From positions 778,116-842,115 of the forward strand of contig CAJINV010000014.1 in NCBI GenBank assembly GCA_905178155.1: 64,000 bases of DNA, in the 5' to 3' direction. Below the pieces are notes generated by a model, which saw nothing but the letters and a program-made list of their open reading frames with translations, searched no databases and had not been told where the DNA came from. The position numbers and the translations under genes were made by a program. Origin of the DNA: Amoebophrya sp. A120. Lineage: Eukaryota > Sar > Dinophyceae > Syndiniales > Amoebophryaceae. Shown piece after piece: positions 34,476 through 45,581 of this stretch. Position 1 is the stretch's first letter. The number at the start of each line of letters is the position of its first letter.

Positions 34476-35636
34476 TTTCTTCGTCTTGGTCGCCTAGCCG
34501 GAAAAAGTGTGGTCACAGAGATCCAAGCCTCACTCGAAGCTGTTCAGGAGCCCGTTATTTTTGTAAATTCTTTGTACTTGTTACAACGTAGAGGTACTCT
34601 TTTGATCTATGATGTTGAGTCGGAGACGGCTCTTTATTTTCGGCTCAGGCGCAGATATAGCAGAAGCAATAGTGAGGAGTGATACAACACGAACATGATC
34701 ATAGAGTACACGAACGGAGTTTTTAAGTAGCAATTACTAGGATTAGGAATCCTCGTCTTGTACTGTTGAAGTTGATGATTCCCGATACGGTACCGGTACT
34801 ACGACCCCGTCGAGCCCCTTGTATCATTCGCAACACACCACTTCAACTTCTCTCAGGAACAGTGACGCATGCGATGACGGCACCCACAACACATGAATTC
34901 AGATGTCACGGACGATTCTATCGCGGCCATCGAGCTGCAACCACACTATTTTTTCTACGAGAGATGTACGAATTGTGGTGTTTCTCTCATGTTCAACCGC
35001 GGGGTCTCCGACCGAGGAAGGTGTAAATAAATCACGAATTTATGCGTTTTTCTTTTTTCCCATACGCACTCAGTAGTTTTGCTACGACGAGTACGACCCA
35101 AATTAGGAACTACGCGTTGTTCTTGTTATGATTAATTTTGTGCGTTATCATAACTCGCAACGAGATCCCACAGACAACTGACAAGAACGAGCGGAAACTT
35201 GCTGTGCTCGGTTTCCTGGAGCAGACTCTGCGGCCGAGAAGAAAAGCAGCCTGGTGTGTGTTGTGCGGCATTAATATGCTTTTCGTTTTTGTACAATCAT
35301 GACCATGTACATGAACCTGTACCTGGTGGCAATGGTATACACAGATACAACACCGTATACCAGGGTATTTCTGTAGTACAAGCGATCGAGAAGCGAATTT
35401 TTTCACTGCGGCTTTCATCGTGAACAAAAAGAGTCGAAGTCAAATAGTAAAACCAGAAGTTACAAAGCCGACGTCTCTTGTATTGCTACTTTGTTAGTGT
35501 TTGGTTCCATATATGCACAGAGTCACGACCGGAAAGTAGCTCGGCTTCAGCATGAACTACACAATGAGTAATATAATTGGCATAGTACGTAGAATTGCAC
35601 GCCCTGCTACAAAAACGTGTTGACAAATGCATGTCG
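34476..35636. other. Intergenic spacer
   Basis: This AT-rich sequence lies between the DNAJC11-like stop and the secreted-protein start. Only short chance ORFs are seen, with no introner. Confidence 0.45.
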
Positions 35637-38600
35637 TCAAAACGTCACTTTGAGCCCCCCAGTATGTTCCCCCTGGCGAATCTTCGCCGCGCCTCCGACG
35701 GACGAAGCCAGCGCTGCGGACTCCGTCAAGCCGGCGTAGGTTTCCTGCACTATTTTCTGCAGCAAGTCCCGCTTATGAGAGTGCACAACTACTCCCCTTC
35801 CCCCTCATTACTTATTTGCCATGCAAAATCCCAAATCCAAGTGCGAGCTGCCCCGTCGAACTGTTTCTTTGCATGACAGATTCCGGTGGAAGCTCAGACA
35901 AAAGCAATACTACACTGGGTGCATGAACTTGCCATGCACAGGCTCCACCTGTGCTGGTGCTCCTATTGCTGTTGATGCCATACAAATTTGAGGGGGAAGG
36001 GAGCGAGTTGTACACCCTGATACCGCTCCTTCCACAAGTACAAGCCCGCGAACACCGCGCAAAGCCCGAGATGCGCCGCCATGGTGGTTTTCTCGGACTT
36101 GAAAACCTTTTTCGGTAGCAGGAAGTTGATTTTCTTTCCCCGATTCGCCGCATCAATGTCTTTTTGGTGTTCCCGGTCCTGCCGGATGCGCTTAGCAATC
36201 GAAGAAATGGTGTGGGACTTTTTCGGAATGTAAATGGGCTCAGAGTCGTTGGCCAGAACCTCGTGCACCTCGTCATTAAACTGGTACCTAGGTCAGGTCG
36301 GATATAAACAAAATCACAGCAGAGTCGCAGCCATGCGAGACAAATCCCGTTCCCAAGGTAGATCAGCATGCGAAATTCCATCTCTCATGCTGACGACATT
36401 TGTCATCCGCTCTCGTCTGGCACACAAGTTCATCATAGGCAAAGAATTTCTAGCAGACGTATACCTGATAAACAGCCCCAGCTCCACGGAATTTCGGAGG
36501 CTCAGTGGGATCGGATTGTAGAACCCGGGTATGAATTGCAAATATGTCTGGGTCTGGAAGAATGCAAGTTTGTCATGCAGCTTTTCCATGACCCACGAAC
36601 TCTGGAATGCAGGCCCTAGCGTGACAGATTCTACTGCGCAATCTCTATCGTGCCTATCCTGCGTGAGAAACTCCCTCCCGACTTGGTCAAAACTGGACGA
36701 CTTGTGGCAATCATGCAACACAGATTTTTGCACGATTCAGATTTAGCACGACAAGTTGCATTCTTCCAGACCCAGACATTTTTGCATTTGATACCGGGCA
36801 AATCCGACCGACTGGTGGAATCCCCGCCACTCATGATCAGCCGATGACTTTTGTAGTCCACTTGGCACTGGGTCGCTACCTGATAACAAAGTTGGAGATG
36901 ATTGTTTTTTTTTTTTGTGGATGCAGAAATGTTTACCCAAAAAAACAATTTATGGATTTTGTCATGCAGAAATTCCTAGAAAGCCAATAGTTTAGACTTA
37001 CTCGCACGTCCACATAGAGCCCGTCTTCGCCGACCCTGTTCGGAGAAGATCTTTCGTTGAAAGCGAGGTAGAATTTGCTGAGAATTGACATGTCGCCGTA
37101 CCTGTAGAGGAGAGAAGGAAGAAATTTGTGATGGGAGAAAAATCTACAGACAATAAGTCTAGGATGCCGCATGCGAAATGGGCGACATCATAAATCAATT
37201 ATCAATCGACCACAAAAACAGTACTTGTACATACCATGCGTCCATGATGATGACGCCCTTCGCCCGGGTTTCCCGCGTGACCACCTTCGTCAGATAGCTG
37301 CTCATCTGGTGCAAATCCTTCTCCGCCTGGGCGCGCTCCAAGTCTAGCAGGTAGCTTTCGTCGCATTCGGGAAACTCGGAGCTGCTCCCGAAGTTCCGCA
37401 TATCGTACAGAAACCTGGGATAGCATTATCTTTATTTTTAGATACGCCTAGCATTTCATCCTTGTCATGCTGCATCACGAGTAGAGATGAAAGAACCTGC
37501 TTTATGTACTGCACTGCCGAATGAGCTGTAAGAGGAACACTCTGTTTTGCATAGACAAAATTCATCTTCCTGTCATACTAGGTACCTTCTGCTTGGGTTG
37601 CTCAACGTCTTCCAGGCGTCCTGGACTTGGTAAAATTCGATGTTCACCTTGCCCTATGCAATGCAAACGTGTGTGTCTGGGTCTGGATTTGTAATGCTAA
37701 ACGCGAATGAATCCGCACGACGCTCCTGAGGTGGAAAACTTCTCATGCTGATGCTGTTTATATGCCGTACAATCCGCAATGTTGCAAGTATCAGCAACAC
37801 AAGTTATTTCCAGATCCAGACCGAGACCCAGCCATATTTGCATTTGATACGCCCCCACGCTTGGTCCTGCCCGAGCCGCGATTTCCGGTCATATCCCACA
37901 GAAAAAAGCTGGCAGGGCATGTTTGTAATGCAAAAATAAATACACAGAAAAATCTGTCATGGGAGGCCTCATAGTCATAGCAGGCTATGTAGGATACGCA
38001 ATGCAACTTTTGCTTTTCTTGTCTATTTATTTTTGCATTACAAATATGCCCTGCCAGCTTTTTTCTGTGGGATAGCTCACGTCGCATGAAAACGACTGGT
38101 CATCATCCTCATTTTCCGCGTCGAAAGACGATACAACTGACCCTTTGCTCGCGTTCTTGGTTTCTGTTCCTGCCGCACTAGAGGTTGCAGGCGCTCCTAC
38201 TGTAGGATCATGATCTACTTGACCAATACTTCTTCCGACGTTGTTCTTTTGGCTTGTCATTGTCTCCCCGCTGTCGACCATTTCTTTTTCTCCCCCTGCT
38301 GCTGGTGGCTTCTGTTTATTCGCAATCCGGCTCGTGGAACTGCAACTCCCGCCCTTTTGCTCCGAGCCAGTGATAGTAGGTGGAGCCACGACCTGTTCCG
38401 CCTCGCTCTCCGACGGCGGCGCTGTTGTGGTCTTCGAGCTGCGGTGGTCATTGGCAGTACAACCAGTGTGGTGGTCCTCCTTCGCGTGATTCTTCTTCTC
38501 TCGGTTTCCTGCAAGAACGTCAACATCCGTAGAACTGCTCGCCGGGGGCGCTTCTGCAGATGATCCAGCAGCCGCGCCAGCGCTTGATGAAGTAGAAGAA

Positions 38601-39343
38601 GATGAGCTGCTGGTCGTGCTGCCAGCACCGCCCGCTCCAGAAGCGGACGATCTTCTCGTTTTTTTCTCCTGACGCGCTTTCAGCTCCAAGTCTTTGTTGA
38701 TCAACGCCCGGTCGGTATAAGAAGGAAAAAGTTCGTCACGATCACTCAGGGGCATTTTTGCAATACAAAAAATGCCTGGCATGCGTAAAAATGCATCACA
38801 GCCAAACTTCATACGGGATTTCCCTTAGTGGTTCTGCAATACAAGGAAAAGTTGTGATGTTCAAAAAATTTGTAATGCAAAACCTCCAAGATAGTGACTG
38901 TGACAAACTTTTTTCTCTCCATAGTCGGGGTGCATCCGCAACGCCAGCCGCTTTATCAAATGCAAAAGTGTCTGGGTCTGGAAGATTCCGGGATTTGTGA
39001 TGCATATTTTGTATGATCCATGACGCATGTAATGCATGATCTAGCATCACAGATTTTTACAGGGCTTCCTGATGCCTATTCCGCATGAGAAATGCCCTCT
39101 CCGCGTAACACAAACTGAGCTCCTGTTGCTGGTCATGCAATACAGATTTTTTTGGAATCCAAAGACAGCATGACAAGTTGCAATCTTCCAGACCCAGACA
39201 TTTTTGCAATCCATACGCTTGTACGCATCCCGAATCTCCTCCAGTTTGGCGGTCGGGGTCACGCCCAGAATCTCGTAGTAGTTGATTCCCACGGACGAGG
39301 AAACCAGCGAAGGTTTGGTGGAACTGGAACCTGCACCCGACAT
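35637..39343 (-). CDS. DNAJC11-like J-domain protein
   Basis: DNAJC11 homologues act with the mitochondrial MICOS/SAM complexes. Exons: 39343-39216, 38953-38924, 38715-38075, 37891-37850, 37654-37586, 37414-37235, 37101-37002, 36879-36794, 36529-36465, 36287-36023, 35773-35637. The J domain begins 'NYYEILGVTPTAKLEEIRDA' and continues 'YKRLALRMHPDRALIN' with an intact HPD. A Ser/Ala-rich insert of ~210 residues then separates it from the last helices ('FYQVQDAWKTLSNPSRRFLYD'). The DUF3395-type core follows: 'ETRAKGVIIMDAWYGDM', 'VDVRVATQCQVDYKSHRLIM', 'DLPGFYNPIPLS', 'YQFNDEVHEVLANDSEPIYI'. The protein ends 'TGGLKVTF'. Six introners and five GT-AG introns are present; the HPD motif lies on a 30-nt exon between two introners. 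The family call is firm; the large J-domain insert is unusual. Confidence 0.87.
35774..36022. mobile_element. Introner, family M
   Basis: It starts TATGAGAGTGCACAACTACTC, with an inner CCCTTCCCCCTCA repeat, and has the inverse at the right. The flanks are perfect CCGCT repeats. Excision joins 'LYLWKERDLLQKIV'. Confidence 0.9.
36530..36793. mobile_element. Introner, family B
   Basis: It starts TATGAATTGCAAATATGTC and ends ...TTTTTGCATTTGATA, with perfect CCGGG flanks. Excision joins 'SRSDLPGFYNPIPLS' in the DUF3395 core. Confidence 0.94.
37655..37849. mobile_element. Introner, short variant of family B
   Basis: It starts TATGCAATGCAAACGTG with the GTCTGGGTCTGGA core and ends ...ATATTTGCATTTGATA. 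It is only 195 bp. The flanks are TGCCC and CGCCC (4 of 5). Confidence 0.87.
37892..38074. mobile_element. Introner, family K
   Basis: It starts TATCCCACAGAAAAAAGCTGG and ends in its near-perfect inverse, with flanks GGTCA and GCTCA (4 of 5). It is separated from the 37655 introner by a 42-bp exon. Confidence 0.88.
38716..38923. mobile_element. Introner, family L
   Basis: It starts TATAAGAAGGAAAAAGTTCG and ends ...ACTTTTTTCTCTCCATA, with inner GTGAC/GTCAC pairing and perfect GTCGG flanks. It is inserted exactly after the Asp codon of the HPD motif. Confidence 0.9.
38954..39215. mobile_element. Introner, family B
   Basis: It starts TATCAAATGCAAAAGTGTC and ends ...TTTTTGCAATCCATA, with perfect CGCTT flanks. 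It leaves a 30-nt exon before the family L introner. Confidence 0.94.
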
Positions 39344-40658
39344 AGTTGATGCTGTCGTGGTACAACACTTTCTTATGTGGAATGGACTGTAACTAGTTAA
39401 AAATACCTTTACCCGTACGGTGCTTCTTGGCAGATGAGGTAGCGGCCTCTTCGAACTTCTTGTAATCTCAATGCAAAAGAGTCGTAAAACACGGCTCAGT
39501 GGCTATGCAACTCGAAAAATCTCGACTACCTAGTATATGCGAAACTACCTTTACATGATCAGTTGCAGCACCAGTGGAAATGCACAAGTTTATTTTTCGC
39601 AGCATGAAGTGGAAGATGAACAGATTGGACCACAATCGTTGACCAGATCCAATTCCAGAGGGAGAGTCCAGGTACACGTAGAAAATTAAAAATGGTAGTT
39701 TGTCGACAATTAACGGAAGAAAAGAGCTACATTCATATATCCAGCATGATGACCACCCACCCGGATGTTGATGCATGTTGAAAACTTTCCATGATTTCTT
39801 GCCCAAGCCAACTACTTGTTACACTTACACCCAACGCACGCGTCAGAACAGGTAGAAGATCTGACAGGAGCTACGCTTTCAGCAGGTCGTGCAGCTGCTA
39901 GCTAGTACGCGCACGGGAATTGTGGCCACGAACACCAAAAGCAAGTCCATCTTACTATCACAGACGCGCTTCAAAATACGCGCGAAGTTGTTTTTGAGTC
40001 TGATTCTACTTGAATTGAAATTATAATTAAGCGTAAATTTTTAATGCCATGCCAGCATTAGAAATTTTGATTTTCCTTTAGATTCGTTTTCGGATAGATT
40101 GTCGTAGTCGCTTTTGAGGTGTCTATGGCACGAACATGTGCATGACCATGGAAAGTCGCTTCATCATAATCATTTACCAGATCGCAAAGGACTCATTTCT
40201 GACTCTCGAGGCTGGCGGTAGAGCCGCATGCCGTAAAGTAAATGACCACGTCAAGTGCAGCGTTTACGTCTAGTGCTGTCGCTGGTCGTCTAATCAATCT
40301 TCTGTAAACCTCCGCTACGTAGCCCTTACGAAGCACTGCGCCCCGCGCTGCCCCAGAGTCAGAGTTCCAACCACACGAAGGTTTGTTTTTAAGTAGATAC
40401 AGATGGATAACACTTTACTATTCCTGCGAGGAGGATACTGTTGTGATTTTCGTCCTACTCCCTTCATGCAGCCGCGGTGGTGCTGCGCAAAAAACGTCGT
40501 ATCTCGGATCCCATCAGATAAATCTATGTGAAAAGTCCTTGAGTACCAAGTACATTTGTTGGAAAAGGAAAGAAGAAGATTTTGATTCAATGCCAAAGTA
40601 AGTCGTGAAGTATTAATACCATGATCGTAGGCACATAAAAAACTGCGCTAGAACAAAG
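39344..40658. other. Spacer with one exon-like patch
   Basis: A minus-strand patch near 39418-39475 reads 'DYKKFEEAATSSAKKHRT' and ends in GGTAAAGG, like an exon with a donor. Its phase does not fit the J-protein gene next to it. The rest shows nothing. Confidence 0.35.
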
Positions 40659-43600
40659 CTACAAATCCGCCAGTGTGTCCGCCAACAGCGTGCCAAAGGC
40701 ATCCTGTTCCTTCTTCGCCGGTACCGCCATGGGAGCGGCCTTAACTGGTGCCGCTGCACCCGTCGAAGGCGTCGTGTTAACAACTGCACTACCGGAGTTC
40801 AAGAAACCGAACGCGCTCGCACCACCAGCCGGCCCCGCGGGGAATGTTGAAGATCCTCCACCGGTTGTGCCACCTCCATAACTGGGCACTGCGGGGGTTG
40901 CGTAAGTTGATGAACCCACGGCGTTCTGTTGTTCCAACACCGGTCCTAAGGACAGCAGATCGTCCGCGGCACTGGGTCTCGCGGGCGCGGCGCCGGTGGA
41001 TGAAGACATGTTAAAAAGTGCTGGCCCCCCTCCGCCGTTCGCTGTGCTGGACGTAGAAGAAGATGTCGCGGCTTTCACATTCAGATTCCCGAACAGCGAT
41101 TTTTTCGGTGGTGCACCAGCAGTGGTGGAAGAATCTGCTGAAGAAGGTGCTCCTGTGTAGTTGGTGGGACCACCGCTTGTAGTTTTCGGCGCTACAACAT
41201 CCAGGCCTAGCAAGTCGCCCCCAAGAAGGTCGCCGCCGCCGCCGCCGTTCGCTATCGGGGATGCTGAAGTGGTACTATTGTAGTTTGGAAGTAGCTGCGT
41301 TGGAGGTGTCGAACCTGTGGTCGCGCTTGTCGCGTCGAACAAAAGATCTACGCTGGAAGATGCGGGACCGGCACTGTGAGTAGTTCCACCTCCAGACGCT
41401 GGCGCAGCTATTGAGTTGTTTGGAGGACGAGGACCACCTCCACCGCCCATGTCGAGTAAGTCAATTTCCGGGGGTGGTCCCGTCGAGGCCGGCGAAGATT
41501 TGTCGCCGGTAGTGGTGCTCGCAGAAGCATTACCGAGCCCGAGTGCGGACAGGACCTGTATTTGGCGGGATTGTAGCTGTATTTTTCAATCGGGTTAAGA
41601 TCATAGCATCGATATTTTTCCATGTAAAAACTCTAACATGATTGAACATGTATGAAATTTGGTTTTGATCTTTAACCGTCAACATCTGCCGACCGTGGTA
41701 CAGCAACTCAAAAATCCTCCTGCCCGAGTTGTACGTACTATTATACCTTCCCCGCCTTCCCCCTGCACTGCGGTATGTCCAGACAGCTCTGCACCCACTG
41801 GCTGCAGCCCTGCTCCACTAAGTCGCCCGTGATGGCGTCCAGTTGCTTGTCACACAGCGCCTCGATCGCGTACAGCACCTTCGCCTTCTGCTGCCACGAT
41901 CCGGTTTGCAGGATCAACGCCAAGTTTTCCGCCAGCTTCGAGCTGTTCATATCAAAATGAAAAATCCCCCCCCATATCAACGCGAAGTTTCTGATGCTGG
42001 ATTTGCGCACACAAATCAGATTTGTCTTGCTGGAGAGGACTGCGGGCCTACACTAAGCCTGAGTAGGGAGGCTGAGTCGGGAGGTTTTGCGCTAGGCGCT
42101 GAGCATGTCAGACGTCTAGTCTGTGGGTCCAACAGCATCACAAACCGCCTGCAGAATGCGGCGGAGCCTGTGGAGTTGCGTTCTTGCAAGACAGCGACGA
42201 TTTGTGGTCACAAATCAGCATTAGAAATTTTCTGAGACGTACCTTTTCGACATTGGGAGGGGGGATTTTTCCTTTTGATAGTTCAGACTCTCGCACTTCT
42301 GCAGGAAGTCGTCCAACACTTCCGGCGCGGGGGCGACGCGCGCGCCGCCCGGCGCGCAGAGATGGTCGATCAGTTGCTTCTCGTAGACGCCCGTGCTCGA
42401 AGTGCTGCTGGAGGACGCCGCGTGTTGTTGTGATCCTGGCTGCAGCGGGGATTGGTAAGCGGTGTTCAGAGCGCCAGTTCCAAAAGCCCCCGGCGGTCCT
42501 CCCGCGGTAGAAGAGCTTGACGTAGCAGCACTGCTGCTGCCCCACGGCGCCGCCGAGCTCATCGCTGCGGTGGTGCCCTGGAAAGTGCTGGTCGGGTTTG
42601 TGTTTGGAGCGTGGTAGCCGCCAGAACTGGTTTCCTGTAGGTACCCGCCGCCGGGCTGGTAGCCGCCGCCGGGCTGGTAGCCGCTGTTATCTTGGTGGGT
42701 GAAGCCGCCGGAGGATGGGCCTGTGAAACAGAATCCGAGTGACGTGAAGGTAAAAACCTCAAGGCAGCAGCAAATTTTACGCGAAGATGTACTTCCAATT
42801 CCAATGATCATGGTGCGGGTGCGGCACGAAAGATCCAAATAAACCCAGGCATTAAGTTAGTACAGCTATACCCATTTTTTTCAGAACGCCCGCGGGGAGA
42901 TTTTCTTTGACCCTGTCGGGCAGATACTCAGAGGCCTTGAGCGCACCAAATTTCAAATACTCGACACCCGTCTCGACCCCGCGCTTTATCACTTCGTTTG
43001 CCTGGTGGTGTTTTTCGCGACAAAAAATCAATGCACGGTGGATCGAAATGAGGTGCTGGTTCAGAGTCTAACCCTGAAATCAACAGGAACAGCAGTAAAA
43101 CCAATGGCTTGAAAGGAGCTAGGTCATATAACTACATGCAAGCAGCCTCCAGTTGCTAAGCTAGATGTTTAGCACAAAGACAACCTTCTAGATGTTGACC
43201 ACTAGGTACCTTGTCTATCGTCGGGTTGCCCGTCTCCCCGACCCCGGCCATCATACCGCTACTACTGCTGCTCGCTCGGTTCTCGAAGGCCGGATTGCCG
43301 AAGCCCTCCATTTTCTTCGGACCCGGACCGCCGTAGGTCGGCCCGGCGTTGCTGTGGCTAGTAGTGCCCCCGTTGGGAAGTGGTCCTGCACCGCCTCCAT
43401 ACGCCGGCGGCGGGTGGTTTCCGTACGCGGGCGGGGGTGGGGGTTGAAAGGACCCAGCACTGGCGCTCCCGGGGGACGGCGGCTGGTGGGGCATGTTCGG
43501 AGAGTAAGCGCTTTCCGAACCAAATCCCTGCATCTTGGGCGCGTTCGGGGTCGGCTGCAGCTGGCCAAAGCTGTTTTTTCAAACATCATTCTTTTCCTCT

Positions 43601-44634
43601 TATTGGTAGAAGCCTGACGAATCCATCACGCACCTCATTGCAGCTGGCATAAAAGATAATATCGCGGTTTGCTTTACCCTGAAGGCATCTTCCACGCATG
43701 AAAATCCGACACAACTTGCACAAGGTGCTACAACAGCGATCCGTCTGCTCAAGAGAAATCAAAATCTAAATTATGAAGATCACTAGTTTATGCATTACGC
43801 GTTGGTTCCCGCTTCGCTGAATATTGCTTTTACAGCTAATTCCGCTTCGTCTCTGACCGCCTTGTTCGGGGCGTCGCCGCGCAAAGCGTCGGGCTTACCT
43901 GCAGGGAGAAAATCACTGTAGTTCAAACTGCATTGCATTTATCACACACATCAGTTGTGCCGTACAACGTAACGAGAATTGCTGTTGGGTAGGATGCATG
44001 ATCACAAAACTAAGTAGTACAATAACCTCCTCACACCAACTGTTACCCCCACAACCCTACAACTAGTGCTCCTACTCGATATTGCAGGCACTATACCTCG
44101 ATATTGCAGGCACTCTTTCACGTCGCGGCTGTGCCTCTGCATGTGTCGGCGGAAATCCGGCTTCCCGTTTTCAGACACGTGTCGAATGATCTTCAGACAC
44201 TTTTGCTTGATGAAGGGATTGTCCTTTTTCAGCTTGGACAGCAAGTACTCCCCCATCTGCTCACTGCAGTCGAAGCTGACGAAGGTCATCCTTGTATGCA
44301 TTGCAAACATGTCTCGGTCGTCTGGGAGATTGTCATGCTCGTCTGGCATGACAGTGAACACTGGCATGACTCTGAACTCTGTGCTGCGCGGCCTCTTGCC
44401 TTGCATGCACAAACGCAGTTTCTCATGCTGAGTGCGCAACTCAGAACCACGAGAAAACTTGTCATGCTTGGCAGCGCATTTTTACAGTGCGCTCGCTATT
44501 CCCTTCCTTGCATCACAAGTTTCCAGCCCCGGACAGATTTGCACTTGATACTTCGCCAGATCGGTCAATTCCACGCCCGTGACCGGCTGGTCCGGGTCCG
44601 GAAGCGTCGCTTTGTTGAGCACGGAACGGTCCAT
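40659..44634 (-). CDS. ENTH-domain adaptor, tepsin/MTV1-like
   Basis: Predicted to be a peripheral vesicle-coat accessory protein of the trans-Golgi/endosomal route, like AP-4-associated tepsin and plant MTV1. Exons: 44634-44551, 44294-44097, 43898-43799, 43570-43210, 43001-42873, 42720-42281, 41949-41747, 41555-40659. The ENTH domain spans residues ~1-130: 'MGEYLLSKLKKDNPFIKQKC', 'DVKECLQYRG', then 'ALRGDAPNKAVRDEAELAV'. A Pro/Gly-rich linker and a short helical segment ('QANEVIKRGVETG'-like) follow. A second VHS-like helical domain reads 'EKQLIDHLCAPGGARVAPAP' and 'ILQTGSWQQKAKVLYAIEAL', the two-domain layout of MTV1/tepsin. The long Gly/Ser-rich tail holds acidic Leu motifs ('IDLLDMGG', 'DLLGGDLLGLD', 'DDLLSLGPV') that could bind clathrin or AP ears. 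Two introners and five ordinary introns are present; the stop is at 40659. Confidence 0.85.
41950..42280. mobile_element. Introner, family D
   Basis: It starts TATCAAAATGAAAAATCCCC and ends ...GGATTTTTCCTTTTGATA, with perfect GTTCA flanks. It splits the VHS-like domain ('CESLNSSKLAEN'). Confidence 0.93.
44076..44114. repeat. 18-bp direct repeat over an exon end
   Basis: CTCGATATTGCAGGCACT occurs twice, with starts 22 bp apart. The right copy covers the last codons of ENTH exon 2 (ending at 44097); the left copy lies within the intron just past the GTATAG donor. Confidence 0.8.
44295..44550. mobile_element. Introner, diverged family B
   Basis: It starts TATGCATTGCAAACATGTC with a broken GTCTCGGTCGTCTGGGAG core, and ends ...GATTTGCACTTGATA. 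The flanks CCTTG and CTTCG match only 3 of 5, but excision joins 'TDLAKMTFVSFDC' in frame. Confidence 0.82.
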
Positions 44635-45581
44635 TTTGTGTTTCGTGTACAAGAAAAGATGCTGAATTTATTACAACTGGAGCAGTTCGAAGGGAAGCAA
44701 TACAACTGTCGTGCTGCTTCACGACGTCGTCATGCAACCGTCCGCGTCTTGCTCTAGTTTTTTTATCACGTAGTTGTCATACATGCGCAAGAACCAACAT
44801 GATATGAGGGCGTCACTAGATGTGACGTGGACCTTCCCGACTTCATCCAGGAAAGCAAAACATTCTCAGTATATTACCGAGAATGGCATCATTAGCACTA
44901 CTCATCTTCTACCATCTCAATTTCTTTTTCTTCCGGCAATATGTGCCGTTAAATAAAAGGGCTGTACAACAGTAGTAAGGGAGTATCTATTTTTGACTTT
45001 AACGTCTGAGAATTTCAGTCTACCAAGCTGCGAAGAAAAAAAAATACGCGAAAGCGAAAGCAGCACCACACCCTGCAGATTGAAAACTATACCTTGAGAG
45101 TCAGAAGGACAAAGCCAAAACCAAGACGGGTGGGGCTCAAATCTGAACATTAATTCGTTGTGTCTACTTCTTGCTGTCTGTATCAATTCTAAGAGGAGCC
45201 AGGATCTTCACATTGCGATTTCGTTTACCTTCGACTTCGTTTGTACCTAGTAGAATTTGCATTTTCAGAAGGACCGGATCGACTGTCTTGCGCTTGTTTT
45301 TCAAAGATGAACACAACGAAAAGGTGTTATGGACATCAACACCGGCTCATCGAAGAAGCGTTCTGCTCCTGTAGTGATTCTACTTTCACGGTCGGATTTA
45401 TTTTATAGGCCCCCTCCTGGTCAGGAGTAGTTATTGTATGTAAGTATCCGTTTTCGTTTACAACAGTCGACTTCCAGTCTTCCTCTTCTTTTTTATGTTC
45501 GACGCCAGCAAGATTCCTGCAAACCATGTTCTTTGCATTTGCTGGGGCTGACGCTGATACAATGCGATTTGCCTCGCTCCC
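44635..45581. other. Intergenic spacer
   Basis: About 950 bases lie between the stop of the 45.6-51.2 kb gene and the ENTH gene start. Only chance ORFs are seen, with no introner. Confidence 0.45.

Noticed and set aside
39418-39475. Exon-like patch upstream of the J-protein gene
   Set aside because: It reads well and ends in a donor-like GGTAAAGG, but its phase does not join the J-protein start and no other partner exon is visible.
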